From CAZNER01 sp964572065 (lineage in GTDB: Bacteria; Patescibacteriota; Dojkabacteria; JAHIVN01): a stretch of DNA of 35,986 bases. The first letter of the stretch is position 1. The number at the start of each line of letters is the position of its first letter. Of this stretch, positions 1-8,815 are shown one piece after another. The notes under the pieces were generated by a model. The model did no database searches. It was not told the DNA's origin and saw nothing but the letters and a program-made list of their open reading frames with translations. The position numbers and the translations under genes are program-made. The stretch is taken from NCBI GenBank assembly GCA_964572065.1, contig CAZNER010000013.1:1-35986 (forward strand), in the 5' to 3' direction.

Positions 1-329
1 CTGGTTGATATGATCAAAAGATGATTTTTTAGGGATATATTGCCTGATAAGTTTACAAAGGATATTAGAAGTGTATTTATGACAGTCAGACTAATGAGCT
101 TTTTCCCGATATTTGTTATTTTCTTATCTTCAAAGAAAAACTGTCCTATTAGAGTATATGCAGCAATGAAAAAAGCTAATATTGCATAATAGTAAATTCG
201 GTAATTGGATATGAAGTTAGAGAAGAAAAAACTTAATGGAACTATTAGATAAATAATGAAACCAAATAGATCTTTAATATTTATGTTCAGAAAAATGTTT
301 TTTGTTTGAGCAGATTTATTTTCATCCAT
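1..329 (-). CDS. Membrane protein, 5' part only (cut by window edge)
   Basis: An open frame of 109 codons starts at an ATG at 329 and runs off the left edge without a stop. The first 20 residues are polar (MDENKSAQTK...). Three hydrophobic stretches follow: about 22-38 (FGFIIYLIVPLSFFF), 43-63 (RIYYYAILAFFIAAYTLIGQF) and 79-95 (LISLTVINTLLISF), each looking like a membrane segment. No family is recognisable from the fragment. It is co-directional with the PHP nuclease gene and lies just downstream of it (48 bases), so they may be co-transcribed. I infer an integral membrane protein; the function cannot be said without the remaining sequence. Confidence 0.6.
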   Translation of the reverse strand, partial: MDENKSAQTKNIFLNINIKDLFGFIIYLIVPLSFFFSNFISNYRIYYYAILAFFIAAYTLIGQFFFEDKKITNIGKKLISLTVINTLLISFVNLSGNISLKNHLLIIST

Positions 330-377
330 GAGTATATACTAATTAGTATATTTTAAAAAAGCATAAAATTCAATTAA

Positions 378-1664
378 TTATATAAACTTCATTTGTTTCT
401 GATTCTTAAGTTTATCTTTTTCAGATTTAGAAAAAATTGAAATTTCTCCATATACTCCATCATACCCTGGAATTATTTGTACTTCTTTGTTTCTGATTCT
501 TTGAATGGCTGTTGCTAATAGTGAAGAATGTGAGTTTAGTAATTCAATAGGGGTATCTAGAGCAATGGATAATTCATTTCCAAATTTGTTAATTACTTTA
601 TAATATTCTTTTTCGACAGTTTTTGTTTTAACGCCTTTTTCTAGAATTTTAGATAATACTTCTTTTAAAGGTATGACATAATGAAATGATTTTGCATTAG
701 GAGATTTTTGGCCAAATTCTCTTGTTGCCATTTTATATACTCTATTTAAAACTCCAATAGTAAGCCTTTTTTTGCATACAGGACATATTTCATTTGTTTT
801 GATGGATCTATTAGGTGACCAGTTTATATTGCATTTTCTGTGACCATCGTGGTGGTACATTCCTTCTTGCGGAAAAAATTCAATTGTACCTAGTAAATTT
901 TCATTATTTTCTTTTATTGTTTTTGTTATGTCACTATAACTGAGGTCGCAGTTGAAGATATTTGCTTCTCTTGCAATTTTCTCTAGAGAATGTGCATCGC
1001 TGTTAGAAATTATCGTTAATTTATCTAGATCTTTAACCATCCAGTTCATTTCAGGGTCTGAAGATAAACCTGTTTCGAATGCATAAATATATTTGGAAAG
1101 GTCTTCAAAACATTCTTTTACAGAATCAAAACCAGATTTATCCCCAAACATAGAAAACCAAGGTGTCCATATATGAGCTGGTATTACCATACATTCTTCG
1201 TTAATATTGAGAACCATGTCAAGAAGGTCTTTGCTATCGAAGCCCAAGATAGGTCTTCCGTCTGATTCAATATTGCCAATATTTGCAAGTTTAGCATTAA
1301 TTGTATCTACAGTTTTTAAATCAGGAGCAAGTATTAAAATGTGAACTTTTCTAACCCGATTGTTCCTTTTATAGATTAAACTGATTTCTGTAGAAAGTAT
1401 AAATCTGACATTTGATCTACAGGATTTGGGGATTTTTTTATCAACTTTTTTTGAGTATTCTTTCTTTAATTCCAATAGACCAGTGTTATTTTCTTTTAGG
1501 TATTTTTTTATTTCTTTATTCCAAACAGGATGAGTGAAATCAGCAGTGCTAATAACAGTAATTCCTTTTAACTGTGCCCATTTATATATCTTAGGAAGAG
1601 TAATTCGTTTACTGCAGGCTATCGCAAATCTTGAATGTATATGTAAATCAGCATAAAATTTCAT
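378..1664 (-). CDS. EndoQ-like PHP-domain nuclease with Zn ribbon (COG1379 family)
   Basis: 428 residues, matching the usual 400-430 of the archaeal/Bacillus EndoQ family, often mis-annotated as a helicase. Visible PHP metal motifs are DLHIHS (D6, H8, H10), STADF (D42), STEIS (E93), PAHIWTPW (H164) and SNSDAHS (D223, H225). A Zn-ribbon-like segment follows, with H275/C278 (GHRKC) and C294-x2-C297 (CPVC), then the family-typical LTIGVLNRV. Known members cut DNA 5' of deaminated bases (uracil, hypoxanthine) in an alternative repair route. The same activity here is inferred from motif conservation. It is divergent from serS with an 83-base gap; no Shine-Dalgarno is visible before the ATG. EndoQ is known mainly from Thermococcales, some methanogens and a few Bacilli, so its presence in a CPR-like genome suggests transfer or a broader distribution. 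Confidence 0.85.
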   Translation of the reverse strand: MKFYADLHIHSRFAIACSKRITLPKIYKWAQLKGITVISTADFTHPVWNKEIKKYLKENNTGLLELKKEYSKKVDKKIPKSCRSNVRFILSTEISLIYKRNNRVRKVHILILAPDLKTVDTINAKLANIGNIESDGRPILGFDSKDLLDMVLNINEECMVIPAHIWTPWFSMFGDKSGFDSVKECFEDLSKYIYAFETGLSSDPEMNWMVKDLDKLTIISNSDAHSLEKIAREANIFNCDLSYSDITKTIKENNENLLGTIEFFPQEGMYHHDGHRKCNINWSPNRSIKTNEICPVCKKRLTIGVLNRVYKMATREFGQKSPNAKSFHYVIPLKEVLSKILEKGVKTKTVEKEYYKVINKFGNELSIALDTPIELLNSHSSLLATAIQRIRNKEVQIIPGYDGVYGEISIFSKSEKDKLKNQKQMKFI

Positions 1665-1672
1665 ACAAAAAA

Positions 1673-1701
1673 TTGTTTTATGTTAATAATACTATTATAA
1701 T
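1673..1701 (+). promoter_or_regulatory. Predicted sigma-70 promoter of serS
   Basis: TTGTTT (1673-1678), a 17-base spacer and a perfect TATAAT (1696-1701) predict a start site near 1708 and a serS leader of about 40 bases. The leader holds a small perfect hairpin, CTAGT-AAA-ACTAG (1711-1723). It is too short to be a T-box. No Shine-Dalgarno beyond a weak AAAGAG touching the ATG is visible. Confidence 0.55.
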
Positions 1702-1747
1702 TCAGAATAACTAGTAAAACTAGCTGTTAATATTTTAATCTAAAGAG

Positions 1748-3040
1748 ATGTTAGATATCAATTATATTCGGGAAAATAAAGATAAGGTAGCGCAGGCTAT
1801 TATTTATAAGGGTATAGATTTAAATTTAGAGTATCTACTTGATCTTGATAAAAAAAGACGGACTTTGAAGCAGGAAGTTGATGAGTTGAGGGAAAAAAGA
1901 AACGAGATAACTGAGCAAATTAAAAATGGTAAAAAGACTGATAAGTTAATAAAGAATGCGAAAGAAGTAAAAAGACTTATTTCAGAATTAGAGGACAAAT
2001 ATTCTAGAGTTAAGAAAGAGTATGAGAAATTATTACTTTTTGTTCCTCAGATTCCGTCTAAGGATACGCCTATAGGTAAAGATGAAAATGATAATAAAGT
2101 GATAGGTGAATTTGGTAAAAAGAGAAAGTTTGATTTTAAAATCAAGGATCATATCAAACTTGGAGAAAATCTTGATATTCTTGATTTAAAACGTGGTGTA
2201 AAGGTAAGTGGTTTTAGAGGTTATTTTTTAAAAAATGAAGGTGTTTTATTACATATGGCTATTTTGCGATATGCTCTGGATAAAATGGAGAAATATGGTT
2301 TCACATTAATGCTTACTCCTACTCTAGCAAAAGATAGTTATTTCTATGGTACGGGATGGTTCCCTTTTGATATGGATAATGTTTATAAAGTGATGCCTGC
2401 TGGTAAATTAAAATTAGATAAAAAGGAGGAAGAAGCCACAAACTTGATTGGTACTGCTGAGGTGTCACTTTGTGGTTATTATGCAGATGAAATATTATCT
2501 GAAGAGGATTTACCAGTTAAACTTTGTGGAATATCGCAGTGTTATCGAAGTGAAGTTGGCAGTTATGGTAGAGATACAAAGGGTATTTATAGGATTCATG
2601 AATTCGCAAAGGTAGAGCAAGTGGTTTTATGTAGGAATGAAGATGAGATTTCTGAAGAATGGTTTAAGAAATTAAGGGATATATCTCAAGAAATACTAAA
2701 TGATTTGGAACTTCCTCATCGCGTTATTCAAATGTGTACTGGAGATATGGGTGCTGGTAAGTATAAAATGTATGATATTGAAACGTGGATGCCAGCAAGG
2801 GGAGATTACGGCGAAACTCATTCGTGTTCAAATCTTCAGGACTGGCAAGCACGTAGATTGAATATTAAATATAGAGATAAGAAAGGAAAAATAAATTTTG
2901 TTCATACTATGAATAATACAGCAATTGCTTCACCGAGGGTACTGATAGCGATATTGGAAAATTTCCAGCAAAAAGATGGTAGTGTGAAAGTCCCTAAGGT
3001 ACTTGAAGAATATGTAGGAAAATCAATTATTAAGAATTGA
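1748..3040 (+). CDS. serS: Seryl-tRNA synthetase
   Basis: 430 residues, full length for bacterial SerRS. The N-terminal domain (about 1-110) begins MLDINYIREN and has the long charged heptad region (about 30-105) forming the antiparallel coiled-coil arm that contacts the tRNA-Ser long arm. The class II catalytic core follows. Motif 2 is about residues 260-295 (QCYRSEVGSYG with R267, then GIYRIHEFAKVE). Motif 3 is about 390-405 (NNTAIASPRVLIAILE, R397). It charges tRNA-Ser with serine in the cytosol. The ATG at 1748 gives the standard N-terminus. It is transcribed divergently from the EndoQ-like gene and appears monocistronic, 80 bases ahead of the surface-protein gene. The stop is TGA, evidence that this genome uses TGA as a stop. 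Confidence 0.97.
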   Translation: MLDINYIRENKDKVAQAIIYKGIDLNLEYLLDLDKKRRTLKQEVDELREKRNEITEQIKNGKKTDKLIKNAKEVKRLISELEDKYSRVKKEYEKLLLFVPQIPSKDTPIGKDENDNKVIGEFGKKRKFDFKIKDHIKLGENLDILDLKRGVKVSGFRGYFLKNEGVLLHMAILRYALDKMEKYGFTLMLTPTLAKDSYFYGTGWFPFDMDNVYKVMPAGKLKLDKKEEEATNLIGTAEVSLCGYYADEILSEEDLPVKLCGISQCYRSEVGSYGRDTKGIYRIHEFAKVEQVVLCRNEDEISEEWFKKLRDISQEILNDLELPHRVIQMCTGDMGAGKYKMYDIETWMPARGDYGETHSCSNLQDWQARRLNIKYRDKKGKINFVHTMNNTAIASPRVLIAILENFQQKDGSVKVPKVLEEYVGKSIIKN

Positions 3041-3120
3041 TTTCCAAAATAAAAGTTATATACTTGTTATTAATATTACATTCTGTTATATTTTTATCAG
3101 TATTTTAGAAAGAATCTGCC

Positions 3121-4275
3121 GTGGATAAGAAGAAAAGCAAGAATAAATTTCTTCTAGTTATTATTTTTATTATAACTGCTGCATTAGCAGGTACAGCTAT
3201 ATGGATTGGATTAAGATTGAGTAAAGAGGAGGAGATAACTCCTGAAGAAGGGGAAGCTTGGGATTGCACTGATGTTAACGAGGATCCTGGTGCAGGTTAT
3301 GGTTGTGGAGGAGATGGATGTTTGCACGAGGATGGAGGTAGCGGCGCGATGGCTTCTTTCCAGCTATGGTGTGGGACTGGATGTCCTTATACTGTAGAAT
3401 CAAATAGTTCTTGTTGTCCTGGAGGTGATAATGTCTGTGCCTGTGGACCTGGATTTGAGACAACTTGTGTTTCGGGTGGAGGGAGGTGTGACTGGAATAA
3501 TGGAACATGTTGGTTCCCTAATACGTCAGACCCTAGTGCAAGAAATGATATGGGAAGATGCTGTGTTGATGGGGATGGGTGTTATATTGCTGATATTTGC
3601 ACACACAATGTAACTTTCGATTTAGAAAGTAATGTTACTTGTCCTGATGAACAGATGGTGATTTGTGGAACATCAGGTCCTGAATGTACTACAACCTTAT
3701 GTCCTCCATGTGAAGCGGATTGTCCGGAAGGATGGTATCCTTGTGATTGTGATACCCCTGGGGCTGTTGGTGGATATGCTGGTACGTGTGAAGGTTGTAA
3801 TAATGAGTATTGGGGTTGTTGCTGTCAGCAGCAAACTACTACTACGACTACAACAAGTACTACCTCAACTACTTCAACAACATCTACGACAAGTACGACA
3901 TCGACAACAAGTAGTACATCAACTACTTCAACAACATCTACGACAAGTACGACATCGACAACAAGTACTACCTCAACTACTTCGACTACTTCAACAACAA
4001 GCACAACTTCAACTACTTCAACAACATCGACTTCTACAACTACATCAACCATTCCACCTATGGGAATTGTAAATGAAGCTTCTAAAAGAGGATTAGCAGC
4101 TTTGATATTAATTCTTTCTGGAATTATACTCTTTGTTTTAAAACCGTTTAATAATGTGAATATTAAATTCTTAAACTTAAATAATATTAGAATTAAATTG
4201 CCAAATTTGAATGACAGAAGAACAAAGAAGGAAAAGTTTGAGGACAAAGTAAAAGATAAGATAGATAAGAAATAG
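3121..4275 (+). CDS. Cys-rich surface protein with Thr/Ser linker and two membrane anchors
   Basis: 384 residues from a GTG start. A basic N-terminus is followed by a membrane segment or uncleaved signal (about 10-33). Next comes an acidic, very cysteine-rich domain (about 48-238), with CC pairs and CxC spacing (GCGGDGC, SCCPGGDNVCACG, CGTSGPECTTTLCPPC, YPCDCD, CNNEYWGCCC) that suggests an extracellular disulfide-bonded fold. A pure Thr/Ser linker (about 239-310, TTS repeats), a second membrane helix (about 325-341) and a Lys/Arg-rich tail follow. I recognise no family. The layout is that of a projecting adhesin-like or sensor ectodomain held on a stalk, and the linker is a classic kind of O-glycosylation target. 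The genes immediately downstream encode glycosyltransferase-like proteins. Function is unknown. Confidence 0.75.
   Translation: MDKKKSKNKFLLVIIFIITAALAGTAIWIGLRLSKEEEITPEEGEAWDCTDVNEDPGAGYGCGGDGCLHEDGGSGAMASFQLWCGTGCPYTVESNSSCCPGGDNVCACGPGFETTCVSGGGRCDWNNGTCWFPNTSDPSARNDMGRCCVDGDGCYIADICTHNVTFDLESNVTCPDEQMVICGTSGPECTTTLCPPCEADCPEGWYPCDCDTPGAVGGYAGTCEGCNNEYWGCCCQQQTTTTTTTSTTSTTSTTSTTSTTSTTSSTSTTSTTSTTSTTSTTSTTSTTSTTSTTSTTSTTSTTSTSTTTSTIPPMGIVNEASKRGLAALILILSGIILFVLKPFNNVNIKFLNLNNIRIKLPNLNDRRTKKEKFEDKVKDKIDKK
3850..4050 (+). repeat. In-gene Thr/Ser-codon repeat with a 54-bp tandem unit
   Basis: ACN/TCN-rich DNA encodes the TTS linker. A 49-base stretch at 3865-3913 recurs without change at 3919-3967, a 54-bp (18-codon) period, and a third, diverged copy follows to about 4040. 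Exact copies imply recent expansion by slippage or unequal recombination, so linker length may vary between strains. Confidence 0.85.
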
Positions 4276-4348
4276 TAAATATTACTAGATTTTATAATAT
4301 GCCCCTAAGATTTCATATCTAATAAAAATTTTAGTAAACTTCAGTAAT

Positions 4349-7183
4349 ATGAAATATCTAAAAGCACTAGTTGTATCATTAACATTAGTTTTATCTATTT
4401 ATTTAGGTGGAGATGTAAATGCGGCTACTTTAGAAACAATTCAGACGATTTCAGTAGATAATAATACTTTAAGTTTTGAATTTAAGAATAATTCAGAAGA
4501 ATCAGTTTATGATATTTGTTACAAATTATATTATCCTGATGGAACAGTTAGTGAGTCATCAGCAATTGATGAGCTTGATGTAAATGAAAGTAACATTCAA
4601 TATTTTGAATATAAAGGAGTTGATTACGAAGCTGAGAATCAATTATTTTATATTCAGGGATATTATTTTACAACAGATGATCCCTATAAAATTGGCTTTC
4701 CAGAATATTTCCAGACTACACATATTGTAAACGAGAATCCCGAATCTGATGTTTTTGATATAGAAGATATAAACATCGATATATTTGAGAATGAAGGGGA
4801 ATTAAATTTCACTATAGTGAATCTTACGAGTGAAGATCTCAATATAGATTACAAGATTATACTTCCAAAGGGTATTAAATTAGGTCCTAATGAAATAGAG
4901 AAAGACAGTTATGATCTTAAACATAATGAGAATCAAAAACATAGCATAAAAATTGAGAATCAATGGCTAAGTGTTGGCAATGATTCAGATATAGTTCTTA
5001 GTTTCGATAATGATAAAAATTCGATAATAAAACAACAGACGTTTTTTGTTAAATCAAATGAAAGTAATTATAAATCAAATATTATCATTTCAGTTGTAAT
5101 ATTCTTGTTCCTATACTTGATATTTAAATGTTTTTTTAAATTAAAAAGCAAATTTCTTAATGTTTTTTTCTTATTGTTTATTATTTTTATCATATTTGAA
5201 ATCATCCCAATGAGATATATTTTGCAGGATACAGTCACTACTGGCGGAGATACTATATTTCATTATATAGCAGCAAAGATTATGAGATATGAATTCTTAC
5301 CTAATTTTAAAATATTTGATTGGTATCAAGGCAGTTATGCTGGTTTTCCCTTATTTGTTTATTACGGTCCCCTACCCTTTATTTTATGTTCAATATTAGA
5401 TTTGTTTTTTAAATTTAATATAGCTTTTAAAATAGCAACATTACTAGGATTTTTTTTAACTCCAATTGCTGTATATTTTTTATGCAAGAGTTTTAAGTTT
5501 AGTAATCTTGTGTGTTTTCTATCTTCATTATTTAGCCTACTTTTTATATTTAACGAGGCATACTCTATGTATGGAGGCAATTTGCTAAGTATTTTAGCGG
5601 GCGAATTTGGTTTTTCATTAAGTATTACTCTACTATTAATTTTTACAGGTTTAATTTATAAAGGTGTTAAGAAAAAGAAATTAATTAAAATAAATTCTTT
5701 AGTTTTGTTTTTAGTTGGATTTGCGCATCCCTTACCGTTTATTATAGCGATTTTACTCCAAACATATTTTTTACTGCCAAAATTTCATAGTATCAGTGAA
5801 ATTAAAGAGAATATTATTTATTTGATAAAAGTAGATGCTATTGCATTTTTATTAATGGCTTTCTGGGTTGCACCTTCAGTATTAAGAATAAACCAAACTA
5901 CGGCTCTTGATGAATTATGGCCAATTAAATTTAGGGAAATATTTCCAAGTAATATATTACCATTTTTTTTAATAGCTCTAGGAGCTTCTTTATTAGCTGT
6001 TATTAAGCATGAGAAGAAGATAATTTATCTAATGTATATTATTTACTTATCAGTTATTTTACTGTTAATTTCGGATAAGATAGGTTTGGTAAATATAAGA
6101 TTTATACCATTTATTGTCATTTATACGTTGATAATAGCAGGTTATGGAGTTTCATTAGTATCAAAGGTTATTAAATTTAAGTATATAGAAATTACGACTT
6201 TATTTATAAGTTTAGCATTTGTCGTATTCACTTTGATAAATTCTGTAAATATTGCCCCAAGTTGGTTTAAATGGAACTACTCTGGTATTGAAAACAAGCC
6301 TTTTGCAGGGAAATTTTACGAGATTATGGATTACATTAAAGATCTACCGGGTAATGATAGGATTGTATATGAACATAGTAATATGCAGAATAATTTTGGT
6401 ACAAATAGAACATTTGAAAGCTTATATGAGTTTACCAATAAGCCAACTCATGAAGGGTTATATATTCAATCCAGTGCAACAAGTCCGTTTGTTTACTATA
6501 TGCAGTCAGAGCTTTCTGAGGTTTCAACTCATGTTATTGTAGGAAATGAGTATTCTGATTTTGATGAGGACTTTGATAACACTATAGAGCATCTTTTGTT
6601 ATTCAATGTGCGGTATTATATCGCTGTGTCTAATGAGGTTAAAGAAAGGCTAGAGATCTCTGAAGAGTTTAAAAAGATTAAAGAGTTTTCTCCTTATGTA
6701 GTATATGAACTTGTTACTAATAAAAATAGCTATATAGAAGTGTTAGGTGATGGAGTTAAAAATGCAAGTGAAACTGATTGGAAGGAATTTAGTTATAATA
6801 ATTTTATTCAAGGTGATGATGGTGTTTATATAAATACAGATGAGAATATTAATGTGTCAAGTGAATGTATAAATAAAGAAATTGAGGTTACAGAATTCTC
6901 AAATAATGCAATTAAATTTGAAACAGAAGCAATAGGATGTCCTCATCTAATAAAAGTATCTTATTATCCTAAATGGCAAGTAAAGGGAGCTAATAAGATA
7001 TATCAAGCTACACCGAATTTTATGGTTGTATTTCCAGATAGTAATTCAGTTGAGGTTGTTTATAAAAATAAACTAATTGATAATATCAGCTTAGTATCAA
7101 GTGTTTTTGGTTGGATTTATTTAATTATCCCCATAAAATCTTCTTTGAAGATATTAGGCAGGATGTTCAAGAAAGATAAATAA
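4349..7183 (+). CDS. PTPS_related / GT-C-like polytopic membrane protein
   Basis: 944 residues. A cleavable-looking signal (about 1-25, ending VNAATL) leads a soluble beta-rich domain (about 26-240). About ten hydrophobic helices follow (about 243-640), then a large C-terminal extracytoplasmic domain (about 650-910) and a final helix near 918-935. The first loop after the early helices holds GGDTIFHYIAAKI (G299-H305, D301), then YQGSYAGFPLFVYYGPLP. This pattern is typical of the 'PTPS_related' membrane family, which resembles GT-C glycosyltransferases with an acidic first-loop motif. GT-C enzymes use polyprenyl-phosphate sugars outside the membrane. The last codon overlaps the next gene (TAATG), a glycosyltransferase that could supply such a donor, so a joint role in surface glycosylation is a reasonable inference. 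Enzymatic activity of PTPS_related proteins is not established. Confidence 0.75.
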   Translation: MKYLKALVVSLTLVLSIYLGGDVNAATLETIQTISVDNNTLSFEFKNNSEESVYDICYKLYYPDGTVSESSAIDELDVNESNIQYFEYKGVDYEAENQLFYIQGYYFTTDDPYKIGFPEYFQTTHIVNENPESDVFDIEDINIDIFENEGELNFTIVNLTSEDLNIDYKIILPKGIKLGPNEIEKDSYDLKHNENQKHSIKIENQWLSVGNDSDIVLSFDNDKNSIIKQQTFFVKSNESNYKSNIIISVVIFLFLYLIFKCFFKLKSKFLNVFFLLFIIFIIFEIIPMRYILQDTVTTGGDTIFHYIAAKIMRYEFLPNFKIFDWYQGSYAGFPLFVYYGPLPFILCSILDLFFKFNIAFKIATLLGFFLTPIAVYFLCKSFKFSNLVCFLSSLFSLLFIFNEAYSMYGGNLLSILAGEFGFSLSITLLLIFTGLIYKGVKKKKLIKINSLVLFLVGFAHPLPFIIAILLQTYFLLPKFHSISEIKENIIYLIKVDAIAFLLMAFWVAPSVLRINQTTALDELWPIKFREIFPSNILPFFLIALGASLLAVIKHEKKIIYLMYIIYLSVILLLISDKIGLVNIRFIPFIVIYTLIIAGYGVSLVSKVIKFKYIEITTLFISLAFVVFTLINSVNIAPSWFKWNYSGIENKPFAGKFYEIMDYIKDLPGNDRIVYEHSNMQNNFGTNRTFESLYEFTNKPTHEGLYIQSSATSPFVYYMQSELSEVSTHVIVGNEYSDFDEDFDNTIEHLLLFNVRYYIAVSNEVKERLEISEEFKKIKEFSPYVVYELVTNKNSYIEVLGDGVKNASETDWKEFSYNNFIQGDDGVYINTDENINVSSECINKEIEVTEFSNNAIKFETEAIGCPHLIKVSYYPKWQVKGANKIYQATPNFMVVFPDSNSVEVVYKNKLIDNISLVSSVFGWIYLIIPIKSSLKILGRMFKKDK

Positions 7184-7869
7184 TGATAAGTATATTTATT
7201 CCAGTACATAATGAGGGATTAATAATAGAAGAAAATACCAACAAAATTATTAAATTCCTCAATTCTAAAGATATTAATTACGAGATTTTGTTTGGCGAGA
7301 ATGGCTCTGTAGATAATACATTAAAATTGGTCAAGAAATTAAATAAGAAAGATCCTGACAAGATAAAATATATTACATGTAATAAAAGAGGTATAGGAAG
7401 AGTTTTTAGGAGATTAATTACTGAATATAATTTTAATTATTTGGTTACTGTGGATATGGATCTTTCACATGATTTAAATTTCATTATAGAAGCAACTGAA
7501 TTACTTAAAAAAGGATATGATATTGTTATTGGTTTCAAAAAAGGTGTAAATCAAAAAAGGTTGTGGTATAGAAAACTTTTCACTAATGTAAATATTTTAA
7601 TGTGCAGGTATTTACTAGGTTTACCATATAAAGATTTTGGTGCTGGAGCAAAATCTTATTCTTCTGAATTTTTAAAAGGAAAAGAAAATTATATTGATAA
7701 CTTAAGTTTTTTTACTACTAAGTTGTTTTTTTATGGAAAGAAGGAAAAAGCTAAAATTTCTCAAGTACCTGTATATTGTAGTGATACTAGAAAAAGTAAA
7801 TTAAATGTTGTTACATTACCTTTATATATTACCTATCATATTATAAAATTCGCTCTAATAAGAAAATAA
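7183..7869 (+). CDS. Family 2 glycosyltransferase (polyprenyl-phosphate sugar synthase-like)
   Basis: 228 residues with the GT-A fold signatures of the dolichol-phosphate mannose/glucose synthase group. These are IPVHNEG (about 6-12), GENGSVDNT (about 38-46), the nucleotide/metal DxD in TVDMDLSHD (D91, D93), and the downstream DFGAGAKSYS. Family members move a sugar from a nucleotide to a polyprenyl phosphate at the inner membrane face. There is no multi-helix C-terminal membrane domain, only a hydrophobic end (about 210-226) that could bind the membrane. Its ATG overlaps the stop of the preceding GT-C-like gene by one base (TAATG), implying translational coupling and a shared pathway. The sugar and acceptor cannot be read from sequence. 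Confidence 0.88.
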   Translation: MISIFIPVHNEGLIIEENTNKIIKFLNSKDINYEILFGENGSVDNTLKLVKKLNKKDPDKIKYITCNKRGIGRVFRRLITEYNFNYLVTVDMDLSHDLNFIIEATELLKKGYDIVIGFKKGVNQKRLWYRKLFTNVNILMCRYLLGLPYKDFGAGAKSYSSEFLKGKENYIDNLSFFTTKLFFYGKKEKAKISQVPVYCSDTRKSKLNVVTLPLYITYHIIKFALIRK

Positions 7870-7903
7870 ATATTTCCAAAATTGCTTTTATATATATTAA
7901 ATT

Positions 7904-7936
7904 AAAAACCCTGCACTTTTATTGTACAGGGTTTTT
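7904..7936. terminator. Bidirectional intrinsic terminator
   Basis: Arms 7904-7916 and 7924-7936 form a 13-bp stem with one C/A mismatch around a 7-base loop (TTTTATT). The stem is flanked by A-runs on the left and T-runs on the right, so it works in both directions. It lies between the convergent glycosyltransferase and HU genes. Confidence 0.88.
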
Positions 7937-7967
7937 ATAAAGCCTTGCTTTCTTAAAGACAAAAAGT

Positions 7968-8240
7968 TTACTTTACAGCATCTTTAAGTCCTTTACCGGC
8001 CCTAAAAGCTGCAACATTTCTTGCAGGAATGGTAATTTCATCTCCAGTTTGAGGATTTCTACCAGCTCTTGCTTTTCTATGTCGTACTTCAAAAGTTCCA
8101 AATCCTGTGATTGTAACTTTCTCACCTTTTTTAAGTTCATCTATTACTGTGTTTAGAATTGTTTCTAAAGCATCAGATGAATCTTTTTTAGTCATACCAG
8201 TTTTTTTGGCTAGAGCATCAACTAGTGATTGCTTATTCAT
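7968..8240 (-). CDS. hup: HU-family DNA-binding protein
   Basis: 90 residues, the standard HU length. It begins MNKQSLVDALA, with helix 1-2 dimerisation segments (about 1-45), then GFGTFEVRHRKARAGRNPQTG (about 46-66), the HU/IHF signature whose RNPxTG tip of the beta-arm inserts into the minor groove. The end is AAFRAGKGLKDAV. It compacts and bends chromosomal DNA as a dimer. This is the one gene in the window with a perfect Shine-Dalgarno sequence, and it follows a long AT-rich leader region. Both suit a highly expressed nucleoid protein. It converges on the glycosyltransferase operon across a shared terminator. Confidence 0.97.
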   Translation of the reverse strand: MNKQSLVDALAKKTGMTKKDSSDALETILNTVIDELKKGEKVTITGFGTFEVRHRKARAGRNPQTGDEITIPARNVAAFRAGKGLKDAVK

Positions 8241-8248
8241 ATGAATTT

Positions 8249-8254
8249 CCTCCT
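8249..8254 (-). promoter_or_regulatory. Strong Shine-Dalgarno of the HU gene
   Basis: On the minus strand AGGAGG, inside AAAGGAGGAAA, sits 8 bases before the ATG at 8240. This canonical site is the exception in the window: I see no comparable SD before the other start codons. It shows that the 16S anti-SD is probably still functional in this organism. Confidence 0.85.
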
Positions 8255-8267
8255 TTCTTATTTATTC

Positions 8268-8815
8268 CATGTAGTGTTTGTACTTCATGGTTGCCTATTT
8301 GGGCAGAATTTCTATTTAATAATACAAAAAGCTTTATTAACAAATTAGCAGTTTGTATTTGTAGAAATGTCGATTTAATAATTTAATTTACACTAATAAT
8401 ATAAGGGTTAACTTAAATAATGTCAAGAATCCCTATAGTAACAGTATCAAACTTAATTGAAAATTAATAACACCTATATTATAAGGATAATTAGTTTTGA
8501 TAGAAAAATAAATATATAATAAAATAAATGTTGTTAACTGAAAGCTGAAAATTATTTAAAGCAATATTTAAGTTAAAGTTATATTTCAGGAATATTGTAG
8601 TATAAAGCATATTCCAATTATCTTGGATTATTTCTTAAGAAGTAATTATGAGAGGAGTTTTGTTTATAGTAATACAGACTTAATTATTATATATATTTAT
8701 TGTTTTTATATTATCAAAATACAGTGAAAGAAATTTTTATAAATTGATATTTGTTTTCTAACCCATAGTTGAAAATTATAAAGAGGAATGTTCTGAAAAT
8801 AGATTAATAGGATAT
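8268..8815. other. Long intergenic region between def and the HU gene, no gene seen
   Basis: About 550 bases without a credible coding frame on either strand; stops are dense and the longest ATG frames are near 15 codons. Composition is extremely AT-rich. I see no tRNA cloverleaf and no strong terminator hairpin. The part nearest HU (8268-8420) carries TATTAT-like -10 candidates on the minus strand and probably contains the HU promoter and leader. The remaining roughly 400 bases are unexplained and could hold a small RNA. Confidence 0.4.

Noticed and set aside
3865..3967. CRISPR-like array
   Set aside because: The repeats are contiguous coding Thr/Ser codons without unique spacers, inside a clear gene.
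3825..4247. Long Val-rich minus-strand frame over the TTS region
   Set aside because: It is the antisense of the ACN/TCN repeat, which is free of stops by composition. The plus-strand gene has a coherent domain layout.
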